From positions 1-54,795 of the forward strand of contig QXVZ01022019.1 of assembly GCA_008931825.1 (NCBI GenBank): a DNA stretch of 54,795 nucleotides, in the 5' to 3' direction. The notes under the pieces are model-generated. The model saw only the letters and a program-made list of their open reading frames with translations, did not search any database and was not told where the DNA came from. Shown here piece after piece: positions 1 to 11,887 of the stretch. The position numbers and the translations under genes are program-made. Each line of letters begins with the position of its first letter. The first letter of the stretch is position 1. Source of the DNA: Phallusia fumigata. Taxonomy: Eukaryota > Chordata > Ascidiacea > Phlebobranchia > Ascidiidae.

Positions 1-708
1 AAGGCTAACCGAAATAGACGAGCTTTAATTGCGAAAGAGCCAGGTGTAAAATAAAGGACGCCGTCGCCGATAGTGTAACACAAAGCTGCGGCGACATTTT
101 AACAAATCCTAATTGGCTCTGCCTGTGCCTCTTTTTGGCCAGAGTGTACATGTCCGGTAATCTGTCAACTGATGTCATTTTTGGAGGGCCTTGGTTCGAT
201 ATATATACATAGAATTGTATAGGTACATCTGCATCATTGAACTGTTAACGTTCTTTAGGCGTGGATTAGTGAGCTACGCATCTGTGCTCGCCCGAGGCAA
301 ACGCGTTCAAAGCCCAGATAAGGGTTGACATTTTTGCGCATTTGACATTTTAAACATCAAGTGTGAAATGCGACACTTTGCATGTCGTGGTATACGCAGA
401 CAATTAAAAACCCCTATCCATGTGTTGACGTTGGGTTGCCACTCGGAAAAGTTCACCGCGCGGTTAAGTGAACTGAAGATCATACTCTAGAGACAATACG
501 ACACACAAGATTGTTGTTGTCACATAGCCCCCCCTGTTTTAGGAAGCTTTCTAAAATGTTCCAAACTTTCCTGTTATCGATTTTAAACCCGTGCAAAAGG
601 TCGTGGGTTCCATCAAAAGCAGGTTTCAAACTTTTAATATTTCATTAAGTATTTATGAACCTCGTTGAAAACCCACAATAGGTGATTCGATGCCTCTTGT
701 GCTTTCAG
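1..708. other. Intron or upstream part of the Slingshot gene, no exon recognised
   Basis: AT-rich sequence left of the first exon I can place. The acceptor at 707-708 follows a pyrimidine-rich stretch, and the exon behind it starts inside a codon, so the gene begins outside the window. No open frame resembling the SSH N-terminal domain was seen here. Confidence 0.6.
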
Positions 709-3700
709 GGACCCCGAGCGCGCCCCCGTCGAGATGTTGATCCGAAGCAAGTTGAAACAAGTGATGATGTCGATGGACTTGGATAACTGCACGTGCAGGG
801 AGATACGAAAGGCGTTGGAAAAGACGGTAGGCTTTTGTTCCTTATATATGTGGGGTTCTGACTTTCTTTTTTGTTTGTAATTGGGTAACTTATCCTGGCT
901 TTTATATGTTTACAAACTATTGCTTATATGCCCTTTAAGGTCATTTTATTAAGTCTTCCGCTATGCCCATAATACCCTACGACTTAACGCAAAAATAATC
1001 AAACATTAGGTTTTATCGCGGTTGTTGAGCGTCTTAAACCACACCGAACAGAAGCCTTGTGCGATTTGTGACATATTCTTTCCTTGCAGATCGACATGGA
1101 CCTCAGCAATTACAAGGAGTACATCGATACAGAGATGCTGACGATCCTGGGACAGATGGATTGTTCATCCAAAATTCTTGACTATCTTTATCTCGGATCG
1201 GAATGGAACGCTTCCAACATTGAGGAATTAGACGAACTAGGGTAAGAAAGTGTTAACGTTTCTGGACATAGCACTTTTTGTTGCCGAACTTTTTAATTTT
1301 TTTCGGTCCCCACGAAGATATTGTTGCCCGCAAGGCCTATGGTAAGGGGGTTTAGCAGGTACATTGTTCTATGGCTTGAGAACTACGGAAGGGGCCATGA
1401 TGTAAGGACCCTTCACAAGAAGTGTTCACTGTTCATATGTATTAAATACTGATTTATTTTAGCATTATCTTTCATATGATTATAATATCTGAATTTGTTA
1501 GTTAATACACAATAAACCAATAAATTGGCTTAAGTTGTTTTTATTGTCGCATTGATTCGGAAGTATTAGGTTCCCCTAATTTGGAAGTATCAGGTGCCCT
1601 AATGGGTTTGTTACGCCTTAAAAATTTGTCCTTGAAGCCCTAGTTGCCCGCTGTTTAAAAACCTAGTAGGGCCGTGCTTTTGAGGTTTATGACATATCTG
1701 GACTCTTCCGCACTACAGTACCGGTGTACTGACGCTATCGATTACGAAGCAAAAACTGCATTACCTTCTTAAAACCCACATGATTTCGAAACTCTTCCAC
1801 ACCAACTAACCGACCATTGCAAACCCGAAAACGTGCATTTCAGTTTCCCCTGTAAAAGCTGCTTATTCTTTCCAGCATCACACACATTCTCAACGTCACA
1901 CTCGAAGTGGACAACTTCTTCCCTGACGAGTTCACGTACAAAAATATTCGTCTGTACGACATTGAAGAGTCCGACCTTCTCCCGCACTGGAACATCACTT
2001 GGAAATTCGTGAACGAAGCCAGACGTGCCGGGGGCAAATGTCTCGTGCACTGCAAAATGGGAATTAGCCGGTCAGGGGCCACGGTCGCTGCTTATTTGAT
2101 GAAGGAGAAGCAGTGGACGAAAAACGCTGCACTGCAGTACGTACAGAAGTGTAGGTCCATCGTCAATCCTAACCCGTCGTTCCTGAAACAGCTTGACGAG
2201 TACGAGGGCATTTTGGCCGCAAGGTAAGCGTGATGAGTTGGTTGTTGAAGTTGTGGTTGATTGGCTGAAAGTTTGTTACAGGAAAAATAAACTTCGAGTA
2301 AAGACTAAACCAGGAGTGGGGAACCTGCGGACCGCTTGACTATTTAATGTGGCCAGCTTCAGAATTTTGTTGAAGTATACAACATGGCATCAGACGTCAA
2401 ACCCAATAAATGTTTGTGTTTTAGTATTCCCTTGCGATGACTTCGCCATTAAGGCAATTATGTTCAATATTAAACCTTATTATGTCAATCTTTCTTTGGT
2501 GATTTTCTGACGTAACAGCCAAATTTTTTGAGGCCCGATCGGAATGTTGTGCGATTTATGCGGTCCGCAGTACTAAATAGGTTTCCCAGCCCTGGTCCAA
2601 ACGTATTTTTATACCTTACGGTTTCTGCATTTTTGTAAGCAACCAAAACGGCTCTAATTTTTGTTTAATTTAGTGCTCACAGGCAAAAAGCTACTTTGGT
2701 GTGATGAAATCAAACGTGTATTTACAAGCTGTATAGCCCTCACAATGATAAAAGTCCACATCATTATAATGCCTGAGTCTTTAACTTTAGGTTGCAGAAT
2801 TTTAATACTTGCAGCTGCTGTTCAGGTCAACCAAGCATGCAAAATTAGTTCGCGTCTAAATATAGGTGCATGTGAGTGTGAGTTGACCACGTACTTTTTA
2901 AAAACCAGTGATGTATATCGCAAAGCCTGAAACCTTCAGTTGCCTTGAGAAACCCAACACAGTTAATGCACGATTGAGAATATTTCTGGAAAACAAAATA
3001 CGAGTCTTGCTAGTGTTGTGATTAATTTGGTTGTACCGTGTATCAGTTGGGCCTTTAGTAAGGAACATTGTTGTTTAAATTTAATTTGATGAATAGACAA
3101 CTTCCGTTATTCGCCCATATACTTACTTGTAAGTGGAACACTGAAACTTAAAACAGCTTTTTGCAATCGTGAAACTGGCTTCCTAAACGCTGATATAATC
3201 AGAACAGTGCAATTTAATTGACATTAAACCTTAACTTCCACCTTTGTTGTTTCAGCTCTCAAAGGCATAACAAGCTTTTTCGCTCTCGCTCCGAGTCAAG
3301 TCTCTCAGAGCCAAGCATCGCCGACGATCATCCGGTCGTTGCGTCTCCGAGATGCGGCGCTCCCCTCATCCAGATAACGGATGAGAACCAGGAGAATTTG
3401 TTGGAAGACAGCAATGACTTCGACCTCAACCGACGACTCCTCGATATCGCCTCTTTGGTGACACCTAAGGTACGTTTTGGTCACGTGGTGTTGTGAGATG
3501 CCATTGTGTTGTGTCTAGCTTCGCGGTGTTTGGGTTTTGCTTGAAGGAGTGCGTGACTGTGTCTGTCGGTGGGTGATGATGGACCTTATTGTGCCTGCCT
3601 TAAGTTTTGGTAAACTTTGTCTCCTGGTTTAAAGTGACCCAATAAACTTATTGCGCAGTGATTGAACAGGGTCCTTATTTGTTTGCAAAAACCTTGTTCC

Positions 3701-6700
3701 TTTTTAACTGTGAATGTCTGGTTGCCCCCGCCTTTCGCTTCTTGCAGACTGACTGTGTTGTGATTTTATTATTCTAACAAGCGTAAAACGTGTTATATTT
3801 GTTCACCGGTTTATAAGCCATCACAAGTTGAAACTTGCTTTCTCAGGTATCCAGGCCGAAGTCGTGGTCTCCTGACGAAGGTCGACGACCCTACAACGCC
3901 AACCAAAATTCTTACGACCACACTCATTTGCCGCTCGACACTCCCACCGACTCTTTTACAAACGGTAAGTCGACCCAAAAACTACATAACAATTGAATTT
4001 GCTTTTGTGTGTTGACTTATAAGGCGTATCAAAGTACACTTCAAAGAATTGGACATGGCCCATTGCTACGTTCGTTGAACTGTAGGAGTGTTTTACTATT
4101 TTAAGTCGTTTTTCTTTTTTAGTCCCTTTTTGTTGGTCGTTCTCAAAAGACCAAGGAGCATGGTTCGATAATAAGCGGTAGGCGCTACCCTCACTTGTCG
4201 TTTCTGGGAGTTGCTAAACCTGTCAACTATAAAATAGCGGTCAATATTTTGCGTTTCAATTTGAATTCAAATCCGTGTTGGAAAATTGCCCCCATTCAGG
4301 CCTGGCATTATCCAAGGTTCTTGAAACAAACCTTCCGAATCAAACCGAATCACAAACTAAACCCAAACAGCAAAGTACAACAAATGCTTTGTATTCTAGG
4401 CATCAGTCTTCCATCGTCCGAGCCTGGCGAGCTGCTGCTTCCCAGTGGAACCGACTTGGACCGAATGCAGATGGCCGAAGAAAAAAGGAAATCGTTTACA
4501 TCGAAGCGGCGACAAATGCGCCGGAAACCCCAGGACCCCGACGACCTGGCTGTCAGCGAAGACAGTGTATTCGTCCACATCGGGTAAGTTTAAATAGCAG
4601 CAACATTAGTTGTCGTTCGGTTGAGTTCAAATTCGGGTGAAAGCGATTTATTTTAGCACGGACATTGTTTGGTTTGTTCGTGGTATTTTTGCGGTAATGG
4701 ATGTTACCATGCAAACGCTGTAGCGGTAAACCATGTGCGGCATTTAAAGTATTTCCTAGAGAATAGGGTGCTTTGCTCAACAGAACTTCCTTCCCTTCAT
4801 GTTCTAGCAATAAAAGCAGTGTTTGTTACGAAACGTTATCTAACTTTAAACTTTTGGTGGCTAAACCTGATCAAAGCGAGCCAAAAAAATACATGTTACT
4901 TCTCGTATTGACTCTGGTTGATTAAGATCGTAAAATACTGTGTGTGCGAAGTAAGTCGGGTAACAGCGGGCTATGTTGACGACCACTTCGCAAACACGTT
5001 TCTGTTTGTTAAACATTCCTCTGTGTAGGCGGAATGCAAAATCCCGAAGAGAAAACTCAGATAAGGTCATAGCGCCATACGTGGCACGTTTACGAATGCT
5101 TTCCCGCCTCACCCATATCCTTTTCCGTTAACATTTTACAATTTCCTTTGCTTTTATGTTTACAACGGCGACTCATTTTCGGCCAATTCCAACCAATTCT
5201 ATTTGTAGTGAAACCCAACCGCCGCTAACCCGTCAAGGCAAGAGTAAAAAGGGAAAGAAAGCCACTCGCAGTTCGTCACCAGCGGCGCTCATGTGCGAAC
5301 CGATGAAGCGACCTGGTGATCTCGACGTCAGCATTGCAGAGGACCAGCACCCGTCCATGGTATCGCCGATGAACAGTCCCTCGTACAAAAACGCGAAAGG
5401 CGTGGATTTCGATCTGCTAAAGTCGCGCTTCACCGGGGAAACGTCAGCCGAGGCAACTGTGGATGACGCTGCTGCTCCCACACCTCTAAAGGCACCAGTT
5501 CCTGTTCGCGCGATAGTGGCAGTCATCGAATCTCCAAGCGACGAGGCGATTCCGGTTACGCAAGTCGTGGAGGAGGGGTCAAAGCCCGCGTTCGTTAAAG
5601 GCCACCACAAGACTGCGTCCCTACCGCCCGGTCATATGGAGGTTGACGTCCCTATAGCTGCTGGGCCACCGGCGACAGAAGAAAACTCAATGGGCACGCG
5701 CAGCCGGTCATTTTCCGAAACTCAAGCGTTTTCTGTTCGAAAAATTGTCACTGCCATCGAGAGTCGCAACGATCCCTCTACCGGCGAAGTTCGTGTCCGC
5801 CCCGAAGGCGAAGGAATTCAGCGCACCATGTCGATGCCGTCGTCGCGGCGTCATCAGACCTCGCCTCTGACGCCGTCCGGCTCGTCATGCGCGTTCGTGC
5901 CGGTCGCCGAGGTTCCCATGGAGACCGATGACACAGAAAGTGCGGGAACAAGCGACTCACAGTTCTACATCGGCGATCGCCAGGCTTCCCCCAAACCGAA
6001 TCCCAATTCCAACAACAACAACAATTCGCCCGCCAGCGAGATGGCGGCAGAGAGCTTTGTAATTTCGCCTCCGTTCAGCAGCCCGGCAAAGCCAAACGCT
6101 CCCAAACTGGAAATTACAGAGGACGAATGCGAGAAGGAAAGAAGGCGAAGTGGCCCGTTGTCACCGGAAATATTGCAAGTGATTAGAGAGGTAAGCCTAA
6201 GTAATGCTTGTCCAAAAACGGACTTAAATGTACTCTTTACCATAGAGAATAGACAATTGATGTTTAACATTTTAGGTCGGAATGCAACTCATGAGCGACT
6301 CAGACGAAAGCAGCCGTTCATCTTCATTCTCGACCCCGAACCAACCGGAGTCGATCGCGTCGTACGAGCCCTCGCGCATTCCCGCGCAGCCGGCGAAACG
6401 GCGCGGTCTTGTCCGGCAGATGGCGCGCGAGATCGAGAAGCGCGTGAGAAAATTGACGGGTCGCAAGAGCGGAAGTAAATCGGACATTTCATGTGACTCT
6501 CCAACCGCGGACTCCATCGTCGAGAACGCGGTTTTCGAAAGGCGTCGATCTACACCGACCTCTGTCATTAACAAACTATTGATGGGAAGTTTGTCACCGT
6601 CCAAGGAGAGGGGCGACGGTGACGTATCCGACCGCGGGCGTGACGTCACAGAGGACAGCGACGTCCGGGTGCGTGACCTTGTGGGCAAGTTCAGCTCGAC

Positions 6701-7220
6701 GGTGACTTCGCCCACAAAGAAGAATCCGAATGACGCAAGAGCTCCGGTGACGTCATCCCCGAGAACCGGATCCAAGGACTTGGCGGCGCTGGTGAGCGCA
6801 ATGCCATACCGCGCTCCCAGAACTTGCCGCGACGCGTCCGGTTCGCCGCCTACTAGCTCCACAAGTTCGCGCTCAAGTCGCGTGAGGCGCACTCAGTCTG
6901 AGCGAACTGGCGGCTCCATTTTCAGATCCACGTACCGGTCGATCTGGGGCCCGCACAGGCGCCTGTCCGCCACATCATCCCAACCCGAGCTCACTGATCC
7001 CGACCATACCGCATCCCCGCGGCCCGTGCGCGAACTTGTACGCGAAATCGAGACCAACAAAACCAACCCATCAGTCCACCGCAGTTCCTCGCTTCCAACG
7101 TCTACCCCGCGACGTGCCTTCGTCCGTTCCTCGGCCGCTCGATGCAAACTGACTCGTTCCAAATCGACGCCCTTGTTGGACTTTGTGAAATCAGCCCGAA
7201 CTCGCTTGTCGCACTCGTGA
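709..7220 (+). CDS. SSH: Slingshot-type protein phosphatase (cofilin phosphatase), 3' eight exons
   Basis: Slingshot phosphatases remove the inhibitory N-terminal phosphate from cofilin/ADF and so promote actin turnover. Coding exons read as 709-826, 1090-1241, 1876-2223, 3256-3469, 3847-3964, 4400-4583, 5209-6190 and 6276-7220; every junction is GT-AG and phases agree, giving 1019 visible residues. The first exon carries the DEK_C-like motif (MLIRSKLKQVMM). The next two form the dual-specificity phosphatase domain (ILGQMD, LGSEWNASN, ILNVT, DNFFPDEF), with the active-site loop HCKMGISRSG; the catalytic Cys codon is 2051-2053 (visible residue about 149). The long Ser/Pro/Arg-rich tail holds several basic-Ser-Pro motifs of 14-3-3/kinase type (KTASLP, RTMSMP, HRSSSLP, RSKSTP). 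The N-terminal exons lie left of the window, so the protein is partial at its start. The stop at 7218-7220 is firm. The tail is GC-richer than the introns. Family assignment is sure; exon edges in the fast-evolving tail less so. Confidence 0.93.
2311..2594. mobile_element. hAT-like MITE inside a Slingshot intron
   Basis: A 284-bp element with inverted ends: left CAGGAGTGGGGAACCTGCGG, right end reverse-complements to CAGGGCTGGGAAACCT, and GCGGACC recurs inside both ends. It is flanked by gactaaac and gtccaaac, 6 of 8 matching, as a decayed 8-bp target-site duplication typical of hAT elements. No transposase frame, so non-autonomous. It lies in the intron between 2223 and 3256 and should be spliced out. 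Confidence 0.65.
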
Positions 7221-10200
7221 GAGCGCACGTAACCACGTGTTCCAAGTCCCTCCTGTTGCCATGTGCGTGCTTCTTCAAGTTTGTTTTTCGCCTTTTTAGT
7301 GCAACGTTTAACAAATTACTATACACGAATCGTGAGCGCTGCTGACAGGTTTGTCGCATTTTTCTTGCAGTCGCCCCGTCGTGATATACGCGCGCCGCCA
7401 TCGCCGAGTCCAAAGTCTGCGTCGATTTGTGAAACTTCCCAAATAGTGACGCCGTGTTTGGAAGGAAAGCGCAGAGTCACCATATGCTGACTCCGAACCG
7501 ACCAAAACACAGATGGGCGCCCGTTGTTCTTGCACTTTCCGCCATTGCCGCCGCAACCGACACAAAATTGTATGTTCAAGTGATACAACACGCGAGCTCT
7601 TCGTACTTCAAGTATGTAAACAGAATTATATTGCCGCGACCCTACATCGAGTGTACACCACGTGACGCCGGTACCCAGTACCCTTGGTGCATCAGCCGTT
7701 TTCCTGTCAAACCTTGTCCCCAGAAACGTACGCGATTGCCTGATACGTCACACTTTTATACACTTTCTAGCCGCTATAGATCAATTACTTGCGCTTCAGC
7801 CATACTCGCATATTATCGTTACCCTTTTTCCCTTGCGCCGCGTGATTTCTTCAGGCAGATATTTTTAGGGGCGCTTGTGTTTTTTCAAATTACAAAGGTC
7901 GTCATGATCACGACAACATATGGGTTTTTCTGGGACACCTTCCATTTTTTCCTGATCCTAACCCTTGCACGCTATCGTTGAAAACACGTATTTTTGTGTT
8001 GCTTGACTTTCTCACCCCGTGACCACTTACCAACTCGCTCTTTAAAACGTAATTTTCACCTGCGCAATTCGTTTTCATTCGCCGCCGGTAGGCCTTTACG
8101 CGACAGCGAAAACCCACTGTAAATTCTCGTGCTCGCTTTTTGCGTGGAGTATGCCTGTGTTGTTTCGCCCAAGCTGCCATATGTCAGGGTATTAATCACG
8201 AACGAAAAGTAAGCGAGAGCGGCTACATGGATAAACGTAATGTCACAACCGGGCACCTGCTTAGGTGTACAAACCGCATCCCACCTTTTTGTTTCGTGCT
8301 TTGGTTCGAAATGCAACACTGAACCGAAAGTTCTGCGCCCGCGCACAAAGGGGGGCAACGCCTTAAACGTACCGGGAAGTGGATATGCCGGTCTCCCGGG
8401 ATCCGTCGCCAGCATTAAAGGTCGCCATGTCCATAAAGCGGGACCCCGGCGCGTGACACACAGCGAGCACAGCAGAAGCGGACTCTGTTCTCGGTGCTGT
8501 TTTGCATTTGCATCGGACCTTCCACGCATTGTAGCAGGTGGACGCGGTGTTGTAAGGCCAAACTGAGCCACTGTTTTTCACGGGTGCACTTTGGTTTCGC
8601 GCAGGCTCCCCTGGTCGTGTCTCGTCGCCCACCAGCCTGCGCTCCTGTATGCAAATTCCCCACCTGTTGGTAGGGCGCACACCTTGCCTCGCATTTCACG
8701 TTCGGTAATTCCGCGACAGATGGGTGAAACTTGCGGTAAAGGGTGATACGGGTTGTGTATCGATCAAACGCAGTTCAACCTTTCTTGCAAAGGGCGAAAA
8801 TTAACTTTGTCATCGAAAAATCGTAGACGACCTTTGGTCAACGCGAGAAATTGCAGTTCACCGAGTGCGTTCGCCGACCCACGAATTCCTCCCATGACTT
8901 CTCGTCACAATTCGAAACTTAATTGCCACGCGGGCTATTTCTGGGCAGAGTATAATCAATTTTCTTGATGACCCGTAAAATTATCGCACGTATGACCTGG
9001 GCCGGTGTCTGCGAAGTCCGACCCCGCTTGCAAGAAAACGGACGCCACAATTGCATGATCACGTGACGACAGATTCGGGGATCTCCCTCGTACAGAGCTT
9101 CAAAACCGATGCTGACTGAATTGGGCCTTCTGCTTTCGTTTTAAAATCCACGTGAAATGCAGTCCTTACTTCGCTTTTGCACAGAACTTTTTATTGCCAT
9201 CATTACTTTTATTATTATTTTATTGCAATGTTGTATTTTGTCGCCGGGTTTTGATCTCTGTTCGTGTTTTTCGACCTGCTATTAACAATACACGATATAG
9301 TAAAGCAAACATCCAGTGTCGTTGGTTGGTTTGGAAAGTAATACTGCCGTGATAAATATCAGCCGGGCTTGTCGCACATAGTTTTTGTTTTGCCAATAAC
9401 GAAATGTCAACAAGTTTACATCTATTTTCACATCGCTCAGCCAAAATATGCAGCTGTTTAAAAAGAATATGACCACTGAAATTGTTTTGTCCAATTTAGC
9501 AAACTGGGTTTCACGCAAAATTTAATTCATACCTGGCGACAATCTGCTCAAATCAAAACACGCTTACCTTTCGATGTATAGAAATTCGTCAGGATCCCTC
9601 CCTCAGCAATCAAGTTTGTTTTTGTTTGAACAATGCTTCGGTGAACAATGCACGGGATAATCACAGAAATTACGCCGTTAATCAAGGTTCAATCATTCGA
9701 AAGCGCACAAAGAATATCAGGCGCCGACGTCGGTTCACTTTCCTCACTCCCCAGAATGTTCGAACGCCAACTGCAATTGTTTTCGCGGAACTCCAATTGT
9801 TTGCACGCGCTTAATTGGCCATCCAGGTTTCTGGGAAGGCTTTGCCTCGCTTTAGAAGGCGACCGCTGCCGTTGCAAAACCTGACACCCGAAAGGCAATG
9901 GCAATCAGGCGAAGGGGCCGGTCGTAAAAGTTAATTGCAAAAGCTGCGTCTTTGGCGACTTGACCTCATGGACATCTGTATACCTACGTCGAACTTAACG
10001 GCAACAATGCAACAATTGATTGGACGTTTGCAAATTGCGGTGATTGACTGTTACTTGCAAACCGGTAAAACACAGCATATCATGTATTAACTCACGGTAA
10101 CTTTCCAAAAGTTTTTTGCATTTATTATTTATGCAATTTTTGAAATGTGCAGAAAACAATCATGCCATTTTTGGCCATTTTCAAGTAATTTCCCTCTTAA

Positions 10201-10240
10201 ACAATTTGTCGGCGGGTATGTCGACACATTAGCGATATAT
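7221..10240. other. Intergenic region, Slingshot 3' side
   Basis: Contains the Slingshot 3' UTR. Many short open frames overlap on both strands with no family resemblance and no convincing splice context, so I call no gene. No AATAAA was noted close behind the stop at 7220; the 3' end is therefore unplaced. Confidence 0.5.
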
Positions 10241-11850
10241 ACGTCGTTCGGGACGTAATGCACACCCAAGCCGTATCTTCCGGTCCGCGCGGCGCGAAAT
10301 TGCAATTTAATTGAGCGACGGGGATTGAAATGAGACGCAAGCGACGAGTAAAGCCGATTACTCTACGTGTACTGCGAAATTACACACTCGCAGCGCTGGG
10401 CCGAAATGGCAAATTGCGAATTTGCAGCATGTAAAACATGGCGGAAATTACTGGCCAAGGAACGGCGGTTTTCGACATGCACAGCAACTGTGTGTGAGTT
10501 TTTGCGGTGACCGGATAACGAGGACGTGTATTGCAGCGCAGCGCCGACGATCCATCAGTTCCCGGTGTTATGAACTGTAAACATGAACGTGTTCGTTGTT
10601 ATCAAAACCAGTGCGGCTTTTCACCCCGCGCGCTGTTTGCAGAAACACTCAACATCAGCAAACAATGCAAGCCCCGAAACAAACACCCAACCACGTAGCA
10701 CCACCCCAGCATTGTCACGAACCTGAGTATTAGGGGTTTCACCGCTTATGGAAGATTTACAAAGGCGTAACTGATTTCTCAGTTGTGTAACAGTTGTGTA
10801 AAACTGTTCGTGCATGAGCGCCGTGGCCGAAACGGGGTGATCCAAAACCATAACGTCACACCGCATGTTTTCATTTTGGCTGGAACAGCAAAAAATCGCA
10901 CCCAAAATTTGAGTCTGTTTTGCTTGTGCGCCACTGTGCTTCGTGGTCGAAGATTTAGGTTTGATTACACCGACGCGGCCCAAGCAGCTCTTATCTGCTG
11001 CTCCGTTGCTTCCACGAAACGCGCGAGAAGCCGCAAATATCAATATGGTGGTGAGATATTTCGTCGCAGCCAAGAGCAAAGGCCACGATTACTGGCGTTC
11101 TAAACGTGATCCGGGGTTAACTGCAGTCTCACGAGGCGCGGCCAATAAACGTTGCTTCGATCTAAAGAGCGCCGTTGTATAAGTGGAGGTGAGATGTTTC
11201 TGCAAACAGGCAGCGGTGAGGGCTTGCAAATTGCGCGAGCTCCTTCCGGGAAAGGATCGCCGCACCGCCGGTACACGTAGGTTCTGCGAAAAGCGCACGA
11301 AGCGCGCGGTAGCGCGTGAGTTCACTTTCACGATTTCACTCTCGCGCGACACCTCTGCGAGCTGCGCCTTGAGCAAAGTCGCGACTCGGCAAGTTTTTCT
11401 AGGAAGCGCCGCGCGACCGCACTTTTTTCTTCGGGCACTGCAGGCCCGGCCAGTGATGCAAGCTTATTACGTAAGTTGATTGTTGTTTTTGCGTGACGCG
11501 TCGGCTGCTTCGGTCCCGAATTCCCTCAAAAGTCGAGACTCGTACACGAGGGAGGTCAGTCAGTGGCATACGCCGGAAAGACCACACAAAACGAGCAACC
11601 TGATTAAAAAGCAACAGCGTGCGCGCCTAGTTAAGGTGGTTGTTGAAATGCATGCTTGCAAAAAGTGTACTGTATTAAGGGTAGTTTATGATACAGTGCA
11701 GCGTGACTCTTAAGGTCTATGTCAGTGTGCAACAAGGAAAGAATTAGTGACTTATCCTGTATGTTTTCTCGCAGGCATCTTAACGAATTGTTGCGAAATG
11801 CTGAGAGTTCAATTCTCAATTAAGCCTAGATGGTAAATCACTGATTTGCA
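10240..11850 (+). promoter_or_regulatory. CpG-rich region upstream of the zinc-finger gene, possible promoter/5' exon zone
   Basis: This stretch is visibly richer in CG than its surroundings (e.g. ccgcgcggcgcg near 10287, repeated cgcg around 11290-11430) and precedes the first zinc-finger coding exon, whose acceptor is at 11849-11850 with a start codon 38 bases inside it. An upstream noncoding first exon is therefore expected. About 25 bp around 10620-10650 reappear inverted at 11189-11222 (core TGTTTCTGCAAACAG). Promoter function is inferred from position and composition only. Confidence 0.35.
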
Positions 11851-11887
11851 GACAAACTGGGAAATTTTTCAGCCAAGGAGAAATAAC

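Noticed and set aside
5233..7413. Several minus-strand frames opposite the Slingshot tail
   Set aside because: They mirror GC-rich codons of the real gene.
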